Both the position numbers and the translations under genes were made by a program. Below the pieces are notes generated by a model that was given only the letters and a program-made list of their open reading frames with translations, searched no databases and was not told the DNA's origin. Positions 1 through 7,144 of a stretch of DNA of 24,282 bases are shown in pieces. The stretch lies in NCBI GenBank assembly GCA_046155505.1, contig JBJXFK010000169.1, positions 1-24,282 on the forward strand. Reading direction: 5' to 3'. Source of the stretch: JBJXFK01 sp046155505. GTDB lineage: Bacteria > Planctomycetota > Phycisphaerae > UBA1845 > Fen-1342. Position 1 is the first letter of the stretch. Each line of letters opens with the position of its first letter.

Positions 1-2
1 CG

Positions 3-524
3 CTGCTGATTCCAGGGATTTTGTATGCTTCATGGATCGACTACGCCGAGCGGCGCGTGCCCAACTGGCTCAACGCGCTGATCGCCGTCGCCGGTCTGGC
101 GGCACAGGCAAGCTTTTTCGGGCTGTCGGGCGTGAACGCCGGCCTCCAGGGACTTGGGGTCGGCTTCGCGGTGCTGATTCTGCCCTGGATGATGCACGGA
201 ATGGGTGCGGGCGACGTGAAACTCATGATGGCCATCGGTTGCTGGATCGGCCCGTGGCTCACCTTCGTTAGCTTTGCGGTCGGCGCAGTGATCGGCGGCG
301 TGGTGGCGATCATCATGATCACCAGCACGGGCCGCACGGCGCATGCGATGCTGAATATGCAGACGATCATGGTGAAGATGCGACGTGTGGACACGGCTTT
401 CGGCGAATACGGGGGCGCCCGAACCTTCGGTAACACCAGTCAGCTCCTGCCGTATGGCGTTCCGCTCACCGCGGGAACCATCGGCGTGCTGCTGACTTAT
501 TACGCGGGAGGCTGGTTGGCATGA
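3..524 (+). CDS. cpaA: Tad prepilin peptidase (TadV/CpaA, A24 family), 5' end missing
   Basis: Membrane aspartyl protease that would cleave and process Flp prepilin and TadE/F-like pseudopilins at the inner membrane. The reading frame is open to the left edge of the window (codons LLIPGI precede the TTG at 21), so the true start lies outside and the TTG is not a credible start. Two family hallmarks are visible: the first catalytic Asp in the SWIDYAERRVPNW segment, and the second in GMGAGDVK. Hydrophobic segments follow each of them, and a last one closes the C-terminus (TAGTIGVLLTYYAG). The stop overlaps the start of the TadE-like gene (ATGA), which argues for translational coupling in one tad operon. 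The family call is firm; the N-terminal extent cannot be judged. Confidence 0.9.
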   Translation: MLIPGILYASWIDYAERRVPNWLNALIAVAGLAAQASFFGLSGVNAGLQGLGVGFAVLILPWMMHGMGAGDVKLMMAIGCWIGPWLTFVSFAVGAVIGGVVAIIMITSTGRTAHAMLNMQTIMVKMRRVDTAFGEYGGARTFGNTSQLLPYGVPLTAGTIGVLLTYYAGGWLA

Positions 525-922
525 GACGATTGAAAAGCTCGCGCAATCGACGCGCGGCGGTAGCGGTCGAAATGGCCGTGATCTCGCCGGTGATGTTTTC
601 GATTCTGTTCGGCATCATTGAATTCGGGTGGCTGTTCACCGTGCGTCACACGATGGTGAACGCAGCCCGCGAGGGCGCGCGACTGGGGGCGCTGCCTTCG
701 GTGACGGGCGACGAAGTGGAAGAGCGGACGATGCAATTTCTCGAGCCGCTCGGAATCGACGACATTTCCACGGTAACGGTGACCGAGCCGACCGAGGAAG
801 ACCCGACCGTGACGGTGCTGATTACGGCGCCGCGCTCGTCGGTATCGCTGGTGGGTAATTTTTTCGGATGGACCAGCGGCACGATCGAGGGAACGGCTTC
901 GATGCGGCGCGAGGGAATGTAA
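521..922 (+). CDS. tadE: TadE-like pseudopilin
   Basis: Small bitopic protein of 133 aa of the TadE/TadF family, minor pseudopilins needed for Flp pilus assembly. A short basic N-terminus (RRLKSSRNRRAA) is followed by the family signature AVEMAVISPVMFSILFGIIEFG: a glutamate at about residue 18 and one membrane helix to about residue 45, where prepilin peptidase would act. Next comes the typical VNAAREGARLGAL segment and a soluble Thr/Val-rich C-terminal part. The ATG overlaps the cpaA stop by 4 nt, and GGAGG at 507-511 lies 9 nt upstream, so the start is secure. Spacing to cpaB is 141 nt and includes a strong stem-loop. TadE and TadF are hard to tell apart by sequence alone; I call it TadE from the motif. 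Confidence 0.88.
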   Translation: MRRLKSSRNRRAAVAVEMAVISPVMFSILFGIIEFGWLFTVRHTMVNAAREGARLGALPSVTGDEVEERTMQFLEPLGIDDISTVTVTEPTEEDPTVTVLITAPRSSVSLVGNFFGWTSGTIEGTASMRREGM

Positions 923-971
923 ACCCGCAACGCCGCGCTCTTTGAGTCGCGGGCAACTTGGCACGATGTAT

Positions 972-1004
972 CCGACGGGCTCCTATGGGTGGGGAGCCCG
1001 ACGG
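972..1004 (+). other. Stem-loop between tadE and cpaB
   Basis: The arms 972-983 and 993-1004 are complementary at 11 of 12 positions (single A-A mismatch; core GGGCTCC/GGAGCCC) around a 9-nt loop. No T-run follows, so it is not a standard intrinsic terminator. It could be an RNA processing or stability element, or a weak attenuator, within the operon. A longer cpaB reading frame would start inside this stem (989), which is another reason to reject that start. Confidence 0.6.
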
Positions 1005-1063
1005 CTTGTCATGAACTTGCATCCGAACCGATCGCGGTTCGAAAACGACCTGGGGAAAACACG

Positions 1064-2182
1064 ATGAACCCGAAGGCAATGATCCCGCTGATCGTCGGTC
1101 TGTGCATCGCCGGTCTGGCCGCCAAGCTCGGCTTTGACTATGTGCAGAAAGCCCGCGCGTCGACCACCAAGACTGTGCAGGTCTTCACGGTGACCGAGGA
1201 CGTGCCGCGCGGCGTCGCGGTCAGCGAAGTCAATCTCAAGCCGATGAAATTCCCGGCGGAATTTGCGCCCAAGAACGCGCTGGTCGATGCCAAGCAAATC
1301 GTCGGTCGCGTGCCGCACACCGGCCTGACTGCCGGCCTGCCGATTCTCGACAGCTCGCTGCTGGCCGAGGGCGTGAAGGCGGGCGTGTATGTGCCTGCGG
1401 GGCTACGCGCGGTGGCGCTGAAGATCGATGAAAGCTCGGGCGTGGACAATCACCTCGAGCCGGGTTGTCGCGTGGACGTGGTCGGCTATTTCAATTTGAA
1501 AATCGGTGGCAAAAACGAAACCGTCGCCCGCACGATCATCGAGAACGTGCAGGTCGCCGCCGTCGGCGCGCGGCTCGCACCGGAAAAGCCCGCCGCCAGC
1601 GACCCCAAAGCCGACCCGAAGAAGAAATCGACCACCAAGGAAAAGGCGGCCCGCGCGGTCACCCTGCTGGTCAAGCCCGATCAAGTGCCCACGCTGCACC
1701 TGGCCGAGCAGCGCGGCGAGATCAAGCTCTCGATGCGCAACAATGGCGACGAAGTCGCGCGCGGCAAGACCGACTCGACCAAAGAGGCGCAGGTGCTGGG
1801 CCAGCCGGAAGAGCCTGTCGCCGAGGGCGAGGCCAAGCCCGGCCTGCTCGACACGATCGCCGGCTGGTTTGAGCGCAAAACCGACGCCCCGGCCAGCCAG
1901 CCCGTCGCCGAGGCACCCAAGCCGGAACCTGAGCCGATGCCGGAACCGAAGTTCGACTGGGTGATGGTCATTTACAACGGCTCGGAACAGCGCACGTTCG
2001 GCTGGCGGCCGGACAACAAACAGCAGCCGGTCGAGATCTCGGTCGACGGCCCGAATATTTTTCAGGATGAACCGAAACGCAAGTCCAAAGCTCGACCGTC
2101 CGATTCAACCGATGAAGAATCGGACCCGCCGCCGGCGGAACCCGAATCGAACTCGGAAGAGCCCAAGGAGCTTGTGGGATGA
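1064..2182 (+). CDS. cpaB: Flp pilus assembly protein CpaB/RcpC
   Basis: Periplasmic, membrane-anchored partner of the Tad secretin; RcpC/CpaB proteins are thought to gate or stabilise the outer-membrane channel. 372 aa from the ATG at 1064, chosen because GGGGAA at 1052-1057 sits 6 nt upstream and because the membrane anchor (MIPLIVGLCIAGLAAKLGF) then begins right after the start. Upstream in-frame starts (989) would add a non-hydrophobic leader overlapping a hairpin. An SAF domain is seen at about residues 38-103 (VFTVTEDVPRGVAV ... GRVPHTGLTAGLPIL), followed by the RcpC domain to about residue 226, interrupted by a Lys/Pro-rich linker at about 172-198. The C-terminal third is unusual: Pro/Glu-rich spacers, a second small folded-looking block (WVMVIYNGSEQRTFGW) and an acidic tail. 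The stop overlaps the next start (ATGA). Confidence 0.9.
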   Translation: MNPKAMIPLIVGLCIAGLAAKLGFDYVQKARASTTKTVQVFTVTEDVPRGVAVSEVNLKPMKFPAEFAPKNALVDAKQIVGRVPHTGLTAGLPILDSSLLAEGVKAGVYVPAGLRAVALKIDESSGVDNHLEPGCRVDVVGYFNLKIGGKNETVARTIIENVQVAAVGARLAPEKPAASDPKADPKKKSTTKEKAARAVTLLVKPDQVPTLHLAEQRGEIKLSMRNNGDEVARGKTDSTKEAQVLGQPEEPVAEGEAKPGLLDTIAGWFERKTDAPASQPVAEAPKPEPEPMPEPKFDWVMVIYNGSEQRTFGWRPDNKQQPVEISVDGPNIFQDEPKRKSKARPSDSTDEESDPPPAEPESNSEEPKELVG

Positions 2183-3732
2183 TTTGGCAGCGCAGCACGG
2201 ATGTGACGATCGCATCAGGATGGCGCGTAGCGGCGGTCGGCCTCTTCATGGGGGTCGGCCCGCTTGCTTTCGCACAGAATCCCGCGAGTACCGTCGCGAA
2301 CGCACCCGACGTGAAAATCTCGGTCAAGGATGTTCAAGCCGAAGGCACGCTGATCCGCGTGCCGGTGAACAAGAGCGTGCTGGTGGATTTCAGCGCGGCG
2401 GTTCGCGAAGTGCGACTCGCCAAGCCTGAATTCGCCGAAGTCAGCGCGATCACGCCGCAACAGATACTCGTCACCGGCAAATCGTTCGGCACGACGCAGC
2501 TCATCGTGTTCCTGGCCGACGGCAATCAGCGCGTCTTTGACGTGGCGATTGACATCGAGCTGGAGCGGCTCGTGGCGAGCGTTCGCTCGGCCGTGCCGCG
2601 GGCCAAGATCAAGGCACACGCGCTGCTCGACTCGGTCGTGTTGACCGGCGACGTTCCCAGCGCAGCCGACGCCGAGCGCGTTCTGCAGATTGCCGGCGTG
2701 TTCAGCAAGTCGATCATCAACCAGATGAAAGTCGTCGGCGTCCACCAGATCCTGCTTCGCTGCACCGTCGCCGAAGTGAATCGCAGCGCCACGCGGCAGA
2801 TGGGCTTCAACGGCTGGCTGGGCGGCGAAAACTTCCGCGACGCCTTCTTCGTGAACAACCTCAATCAGATCAACCCGACGAACATCGGCGCGGCGGGTAG
2901 CGCGGACATCACGCAGAATGTGCCGTTCCTGACAGGTACCGACGGCATCCCGATCACGGGCAACACCACGATGAGCTTCGGCTTCCCGCGCGGGCAGTTG
3001 CAGGTTTTTGTGCAAGCCCTGCGCGAGAACGGCCTGCTGCGCGTCTTGGCCGAGCCGAATTTGGTCGCCGTAAACGGCCAAAAGGCGACGTTTCTGGCCG
3101 GCGGCGAAGTGCCCATTCCAATTACCACCGACGACAGCATCAAGATCGAATACAAAGAGTTCGGCGTGCGGCTGAACTTCCTGCCGGCAGTGCTGAGCGA
3201 GGACAAGATTCGGCTGACGGTCGCGCCGGAAGTGAGCGAGCCGGACTTTGCGAATTCGGTGACGTTTGGCGGCATCTCGGTGCCGGGTTTTTCGACGCGG
3301 CGAATTGAAACCGTGGTCGAGCTGGGCAGTGGCGAGACGCTGGCGATCGGCGGATTGCTCAATGAGCGCGTGCGAGCCGTGACGCGATCGGTGCCGGGCT
3401 TGGGCGATATTCCGGTGCTGGGCGCGCTTTTTCGGTCGGTCGATTTTCAATCGGACGAAAGTGAATTGGTGGTGCTCGTGACTCCGGAAATGGTGGAGCC
3501 TGTTTCTTCGGACCAGGTCACTTATGTTCCGGGAGCCAACTACGTCGCGCCCAATGATTTTGAACTATTCATGCTGGGTGCGCTGGATGGGCAGACCGAG
3601 CAGAAGCTCCCGACGCTCCAGCCGCGGGTGAACAACTCGTGGCCGGTGAAGCCGGGCGATCTGTACGGCGAGTCGGCGGCGATGAAGTTGCGCGGGCCGA
3701 TCGGTCCGGCGGGCGGCGAGGAAGGCAACTAG
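2179..3732 (+). CDS. cpaC: Tad secretin CpaC/RcpA
   Basis: Outer-membrane secretin subunit through which the Flp pilus leaves the cell. 517 aa; the start is supported by AAGGAG at 2165-2170 and the ATGA overlap with cpaB. A signal peptide occupies about residues 1-33 (hydrophobic core VAAVGLFMGVGPLAFA, then AQNP). Then come the N-terminal pilus/BON-like region (VLVDFSAAVREVRLAKPEFAEV ... VVLTGDVPSAADAERVLQIA) and the secretin core from about residue 240, with the markers LRVLAEPNLVAVNGQKATFLAGGEVPIPI and VPGLGDIPVLGALFR. The C-terminus (about 445-517) is an extra proline-rich tail. A gap of 217 nt with a large hairpin separates it from the TadG-like gene. The call is firm. Confidence 0.93.
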   Translation: MIWQRSTDVTIASGWRVAAVGLFMGVGPLAFAQNPASTVANAPDVKISVKDVQAEGTLIRVPVNKSVLVDFSAAVREVRLAKPEFAEVSAITPQQILVTGKSFGTTQLIVFLADGNQRVFDVAIDIELERLVASVRSAVPRAKIKAHALLDSVVLTGDVPSAADAERVLQIAGVFSKSIINQMKVVGVHQILLRCTVAEVNRSATRQMGFNGWLGGENFRDAFFVNNLNQINPTNIGAAGSADITQNVPFLTGTDGIPITGNTTMSFGFPRGQLQVFVQALRENGLLRVLAEPNLVAVNGQKATFLAGGEVPIPITTDDSIKIEYKEFGVRLNFLPAVLSEDKIRLTVAPEVSEPDFANSVTFGGISVPGFSTRRIETVVELGSGETLAIGGLLNERVRAVTRSVPGLGDIPVLGALFRSVDFQSDESELVVLVTPEMVEPVSSDQVTYVPGANYVAPNDFELFMLGALDGQTEQKLPTLQPRVNNSWPVKPGDLYGESAAMKLRGPIGPAGGEEGN

Positions 3733-3820
3733 ACAGCGCGTTGGAATCAAACTCAAGCATCGGCGAGGCACGCGAAAGCGGCGCGTCCGATGAGTGTGAA
3801 AAATCTGACGGTCCGCCAGG

Positions 3821-3868
3821 TCGGTCCGAAGCGCATGCGGTGACAAAGCCGCGCGTGCTTCGGACCGA
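3821..3868 (+). other. Large stem-loop between cpaC and tadG
   Basis: Arms 3821-3840 and 3849-3868 form about 20 base pairs with one A-C mismatch and two G-U pairs around an 8-nt loop. The outer 12 pairs (TCGGTCCGAAGC against GCTTCGGACCGA) are perfect. It lies in the 217-nt gap and is not followed by a T-run. By position it could tune expression of the secretin module relative to the downstream module; that is inference. Confidence 0.65.
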
Positions 3869-3949
3869 TGCATTAGTGCGAACTGTGCAGGGGCGAAACA
3901 GGGGTGGGATGTGAAGTACCGGGGAATGGGGCAGGCCGGAGGTGTCGCG

Positions 3950-5737
3950 ATGAATCGTAAGCGCATCGGACCAGTCCAGAAACGTCGTCGCGCTGCCGTG
4001 ACGGTGTTTATGGCGATTTCGTTGACCGTCCTGATCGGGTTCGCGGCTTTGGCCGTGGACATCGGTTCGCTGTACGCGGCGCAGGCCGAGTTGCAGCGCG
4101 CCGCCGACGCCGCCGCGCTGGCCGCGGCGGAAGAGTTGATGATCGGCAACGATCAGGAAGCCGAGCAGGTCGCGTTCTCTGTCGCCGACGACTACGCACG
4201 CAGGAATCTCGTGATGATGCACGAGAACGGCGTGAACAGCGACAGCGATGTCGAGCTGGGCAAAGCCGTGCTCAACGGCAACGGTCGCTATGAATTCCAG
4301 AGCACGACCGCGAACTATGACTCCGTGCGGGTCACGCTGCGACGCGATTCGTCGTCGGCCGGCGGTCCGGTGAATCTGAGCTTTGCCAAATTGCTCGGCC
4401 ACGAGTCGCGGGCGTTGCGCGCTCGCGCGGCGGCCGTGCTTGTGCCGCGCGACATCGCGGTGGTGATCGACCTCTCGGGTTCGATGACCTGGGACAGCAC
4501 GTCGATCAACTGGAACCGCGATGACGGCGGCGCGAGCAATCTGCGCGACATTTGGGCGGCGCTGAACGGCCCCGAGCCGAGCCGTCCGTATATGCCCGGC
4601 GCGGAAACCGAGACCGAATATGCCGGCGACACGGGTCCGTCGGTCGGTGCCATGACGAATTGGGGTTCGGCGCTGATTCCCGGCGGATATTCGGCGTCGT
4701 CAGATCCGGGTTTGCTCTACATTCGCAAGAGTTACACGCAAACGGCTTCGTCGATCACGACCTATCTGACCGGCGTCGGCTATAGCAGCGGCGAACGCAC
4801 GATCATCATGGGCGGTAGCCTCGACGGCGGCAACACCACGCACTGGCGCGGCCGCTGCGCCGTCATGCTCGGCCTCGCGACGTGGAAGAGCGGTCGCGCG
4901 GGCGGCCTGTATCCGCCGGGAACGCCGGGAACCAACGGCAACACGACGATCGATTCGGGCGAGTTGGTGTGGAGCTCCTATCCGTCGTACCGCACGGGTT
5001 GGACGTGGAGCAACTACATCGATTTCGTTCAGAGCAACAGCTGGTACAACAGCAGCAGCAACGACAATTCGGTGTTGCGCTATCGCTACGGCCTGAAGAC
5101 GTACACCGACTTTCTGCTGATCAACTATCCGCGCTTTGCGCAGACCAACGTCCTGTGGGCGACGCCGGAATTGCCGCTGCGCCCGGTCAAGGACGCCGTG
5201 CAGACGTTGGCCGACACGATTCAGGATCAAGATTCGCTCGACCATCTGTCGCTCGAAATCTTCGCGCAGACCTCTCGCCATGAGGTGAATTTGACGGCCG
5301 ATCTCGACAACGTCCCGACGCAGCTCTACTCGCGTCAGGCGGCGCATTACGACAGCACGACCTGCATCGGTTGCGGCCTGTCGCAGGCGATCACCGAGCT
5401 GACCAGCGCCCGCGCACGGTCGAATGCCAAAAAGATGATCATTTTGATGTCGGACGGGCTGCCGAACGTCGACGAGACCGGCACCTACGTCGGTGACGGT
5501 GCCGCGGGCGCGACCAGCTTCGCACTCGACAAGGCGCAGCAGTGCGCCGACCTGGGTTGGCGCATCTATACCGTCAGCGTCGGCGTGAATGCTGATCGCG
5601 CGCTGATGCAGGAAATCGCGGCCATTGGCGGCGGCATCGAGTTTTATGCCGCCGGCAATCCGGAGGAATACACCGAGCAGCTACAGGACATTTTCCGCCA
5701 GCTCGGCGGCAAACGCCCTGTGCAGCTCATCGAATAG
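3950..5737 (+). CDS. tadG: TadG-like protein with split von Willebrand A domain
   Basis: 595-aa envelope protein from the ATG at 3950, chosen for GGAGG at 3938-3942 (7 nt upstream) over the GTG at 3911. The N-terminus has the TadE/G-like membrane segment (RRAAVTVFMAISLTVLIGFAALAVDIGSLY) followed by the typical AQAELQRAADAAALAAAEEL helix. A von Willebrand A domain begins at about 168 with an intact MIDAS motif D174-x-S176-x-S178 (DLSGSM) and resumes at about 406 (RPVKDAVQTLADTI), with MSDGLPN at about 500-506 and a normal C-terminal half. Between them is an insertion of roughly 225 residues, rich in Ser, Thr, Asn, Trp, Tyr and Gly, that I do not recognise. The CIGCGL segment holds a close Cys pair near the expected MIDAS threonine. 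TadG proteins of this type are proposed to anchor or bind at the envelope. The role of the insert is unknown. Confidence 0.85.
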   Translation: MNRKRIGPVQKRRRAAVTVFMAISLTVLIGFAALAVDIGSLYAAQAELQRAADAAALAAAEELMIGNDQEAEQVAFSVADDYARRNLVMMHENGVNSDSDVELGKAVLNGNGRYEFQSTTANYDSVRVTLRRDSSSAGGPVNLSFAKLLGHESRALRARAAAVLVPRDIAVVIDLSGSMTWDSTSINWNRDDGGASNLRDIWAALNGPEPSRPYMPGAETETEYAGDTGPSVGAMTNWGSALIPGGYSASSDPGLLYIRKSYTQTASSITTYLTGVGYSSGERTIIMGGSLDGGNTTHWRGRCAVMLGLATWKSGRAGGLYPPGTPGTNGNTTIDSGELVWSSYPSYRTGWTWSNYIDFVQSNSWYNSSSNDNSVLRYRYGLKTYTDFLLINYPRFAQTNVLWATPELPLRPVKDAVQTLADTIQDQDSLDHLSLEIFAQTSRHEVNLTADLDNVPTQLYSRQAAHYDSTTCIGCGLSQAITELTSARARSNAKKMIILMSDGLPNVDETGTYVGDGAAGATSFALDKAQQCADLGWRIYTVSVGVNADRALMQEIAAIGGGIEFYAAGNPEEYTEQLQDIFRQLGGKRPVQLIE

Positions 5738-5758
5738 CGATGTGCAATAACGAGCGAG

Positions 5759-5791
5759 CGTCCGTCGGCGATTGAAGGTCGCCGACGGACG
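5759..5791 (+). other. Perfect 13-bp stem-loop between tadG and tadZ
   Basis: Arms 5759-5771 and 5779-5791 are perfect reverse complements (CGTCCGTCGGCGA / TCGCCGACGGACG) around a 7-nt loop. It starts 22 nt after the tadG stop and has no T-run behind it. It looks like a terminator stem without a U-tract or an RNA stabiliser protecting the 3' end of tadG mRNA. Confidence 0.7.
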
Positions 5792-5883
5792 TACGACTCG
5801 CGAAGACGACGCGGCTCGGACAGCTTCCAACCGTCCAATGAGCCGCTTCGACACGTGACCGAAAGCGTGTGGGGACTACTGCC

Positions 5884-7122
5884 GTGGGACGCAACATTCG
5901 AGTCATTGTTCTCAACACCGACGAAGACGTCGCGCCCGAGTTGCGCGCCGTTCTGCTCGCGGTCGACGGCGTCAAGATCGTCGCCGAGATCGACGAACCC
6001 GCCCTGCTGGCTCAGGCACTGGACCAGTTCCCCGCCGAATTACTCCTCGTCCACCTCGACCCGGCTCCGGCCGTGATCATGGACGTCGTCGCCCCGCTGA
6101 TCGAAGCGCGCAAGGAACGCATCGTCGCGATCGGCATGACCGAGGACAAAGACGCCGAGCTGGTGATGCGCGCCATGCGGGCCGGTATGCGTGAGCTGCT
6201 GTGGAAGCCGTTTCCGCCCGAGCGCCTGCACGAACTGCTTCATCGCGTCGGCACCGAGGCGATCGAAGAGGGACGGCGACTTGGCCGGCTGTTCACCGTG
6301 CTGGGCACAGTCGGCGGCGTGGGCGCGACGCAACTCGCCAGCAATCTGGCGGTCGAGCTTGCGCAAGTCGAGCAGTGGGAGGGTCAGCCGAACCCGGACC
6401 AGAAGCCGCGCGTCGCCGTCGTGGACATGGACTTTCGCCTCGGGCAGATCGCGATGCAGCTCGATGCGCAGCCGACGTACACGATCGCCGAGCTGTGCGA
6501 ATCGCCCGAGCACATCGACGTGCAGATGATCGAGCGGGCGATGGTCAAGCACCAGTGCGGCCCGCACGTTCTCGCGCGGCCGGCGGAATTCTCGCAGGCC
6601 GAGCGGATCAGCGCCGGCCAGTGCGCCGCGGCGCTCAGCGCACTGCAAGAGCACTATGACTTTGTGGTCGTCGATCTGCCGGCGCGGTTCGATCCGACGG
6701 CGCGCGCGATCTTTGACATGGCCGATGCGCAGCTGCTCGTGCTGCAACTGATGGTGCCGTCGGTGCGCTTCGCGGATCGCATCATGCGCGAGTTGTCGAA
6801 CACCGGCTATGGCACGTCGCGTGTGCGGCTGGTCTGCAACCGACACGGGCGCGACGCGGGTTTCCTCGAGCAGGCGGATGTCGAAACCACGCTGAAGCGC
6901 AAGATCGACTATGTGATCATGGACGATTGGAAGACCAGCGCGGCGGCAGTGAACATGGGCGCGCCGCTGATGCTGAACGCGCCGAAATCCAAACTGCGCG
7001 AAGCGTATCGCAAGATCGCGCAGTCGCTCGCCGGCGGCAACGACGCCGGCGCGACCGCCGACGCATCGCCGCCCGAACCGAAGAAAAGCGGCCTATTTTC
7101 GATTTTCGCCGGGGCCAAGTAG
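5884..7122 (+). CDS. cpaE: TadZ/CpaE pilus-localisation ATPase-like protein
   Basis: TadZ/CpaE proteins are MinD/ParA relatives that place the Tad machinery at the pole or focus and recruit TadA. 412 aa from the GTG at 5884 (GGGGA at 5871-5875, 8 nt upstream); the GTG at 5869 is a possible alternative that adds 5 residues. An atypical receiver-like domain spans about 1-125 (IRVIVLNTDED ... LLLVHLDP ... WKPF). The ParA-like domain follows from about 136. Its P-loop reads GTVGGVGAT (141-149): neither the deviant-Walker signature lysine nor the P-loop lysine is present (V143 and A148). VAVVDMDFRLG (the switch I region) and FVVVDLPARFD (the Walker B-like strand) are clear. Loss of the P-loop lysine is known in TadZ proteins, so a structural, weakly or non-hydrolysing role is plausible. 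The C-terminus is a Pro/Gly-rich tail. Spacing to tadA is 22 nt. Confidence 0.9.
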   Translation: MGRNIRVIVLNTDEDVAPELRAVLLAVDGVKIVAEIDEPALLAQALDQFPAELLLVHLDPAPAVIMDVVAPLIEARKERIVAIGMTEDKDAELVMRAMRAGMRELLWKPFPPERLHELLHRVGTEAIEEGRRLGRLFTVLGTVGGVGATQLASNLAVELAQVEQWEGQPNPDQKPRVAVVDMDFRLGQIAMQLDAQPTYTIAELCESPEHIDVQMIERAMVKHQCGPHVLARPAEFSQAERISAGQCAAALSALQEHYDFVVVDLPARFDPTARAIFDMADAQLLVLQLMVPSVRFADRIMRELSNTGYGTSRVRLVCNRHGRDAGFLEQADVETTLKRKIDYVIMDDWKTSAAAVNMGAPLMLNAPKSKLREAYRKIAQSLAGGNDAGATADASPPEPKKSGLFSIFAGAK

Positions 7123-7144
7123 CTGACCGGATGGAGGAGTTCGC

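Noticed and set aside
989..1063. Upstream start for cpaB
   Set aside because: It lies inside a stem-loop, has no ribosome site, and would push the membrane anchor away from the N-terminus.
2215..3450. 411-aa minus-strand frame opposite the secretin gene
   Set aside because: His/Arg/Asp-rich antisense shadow; the plus strand encodes a clear secretin.
3639..3914. 91-aa plus-strand frame spanning the cpaC end and the gap
   Set aside because: It starts inside cpaC, overlaps the large hairpin and has no ribosome site or family resemblance.
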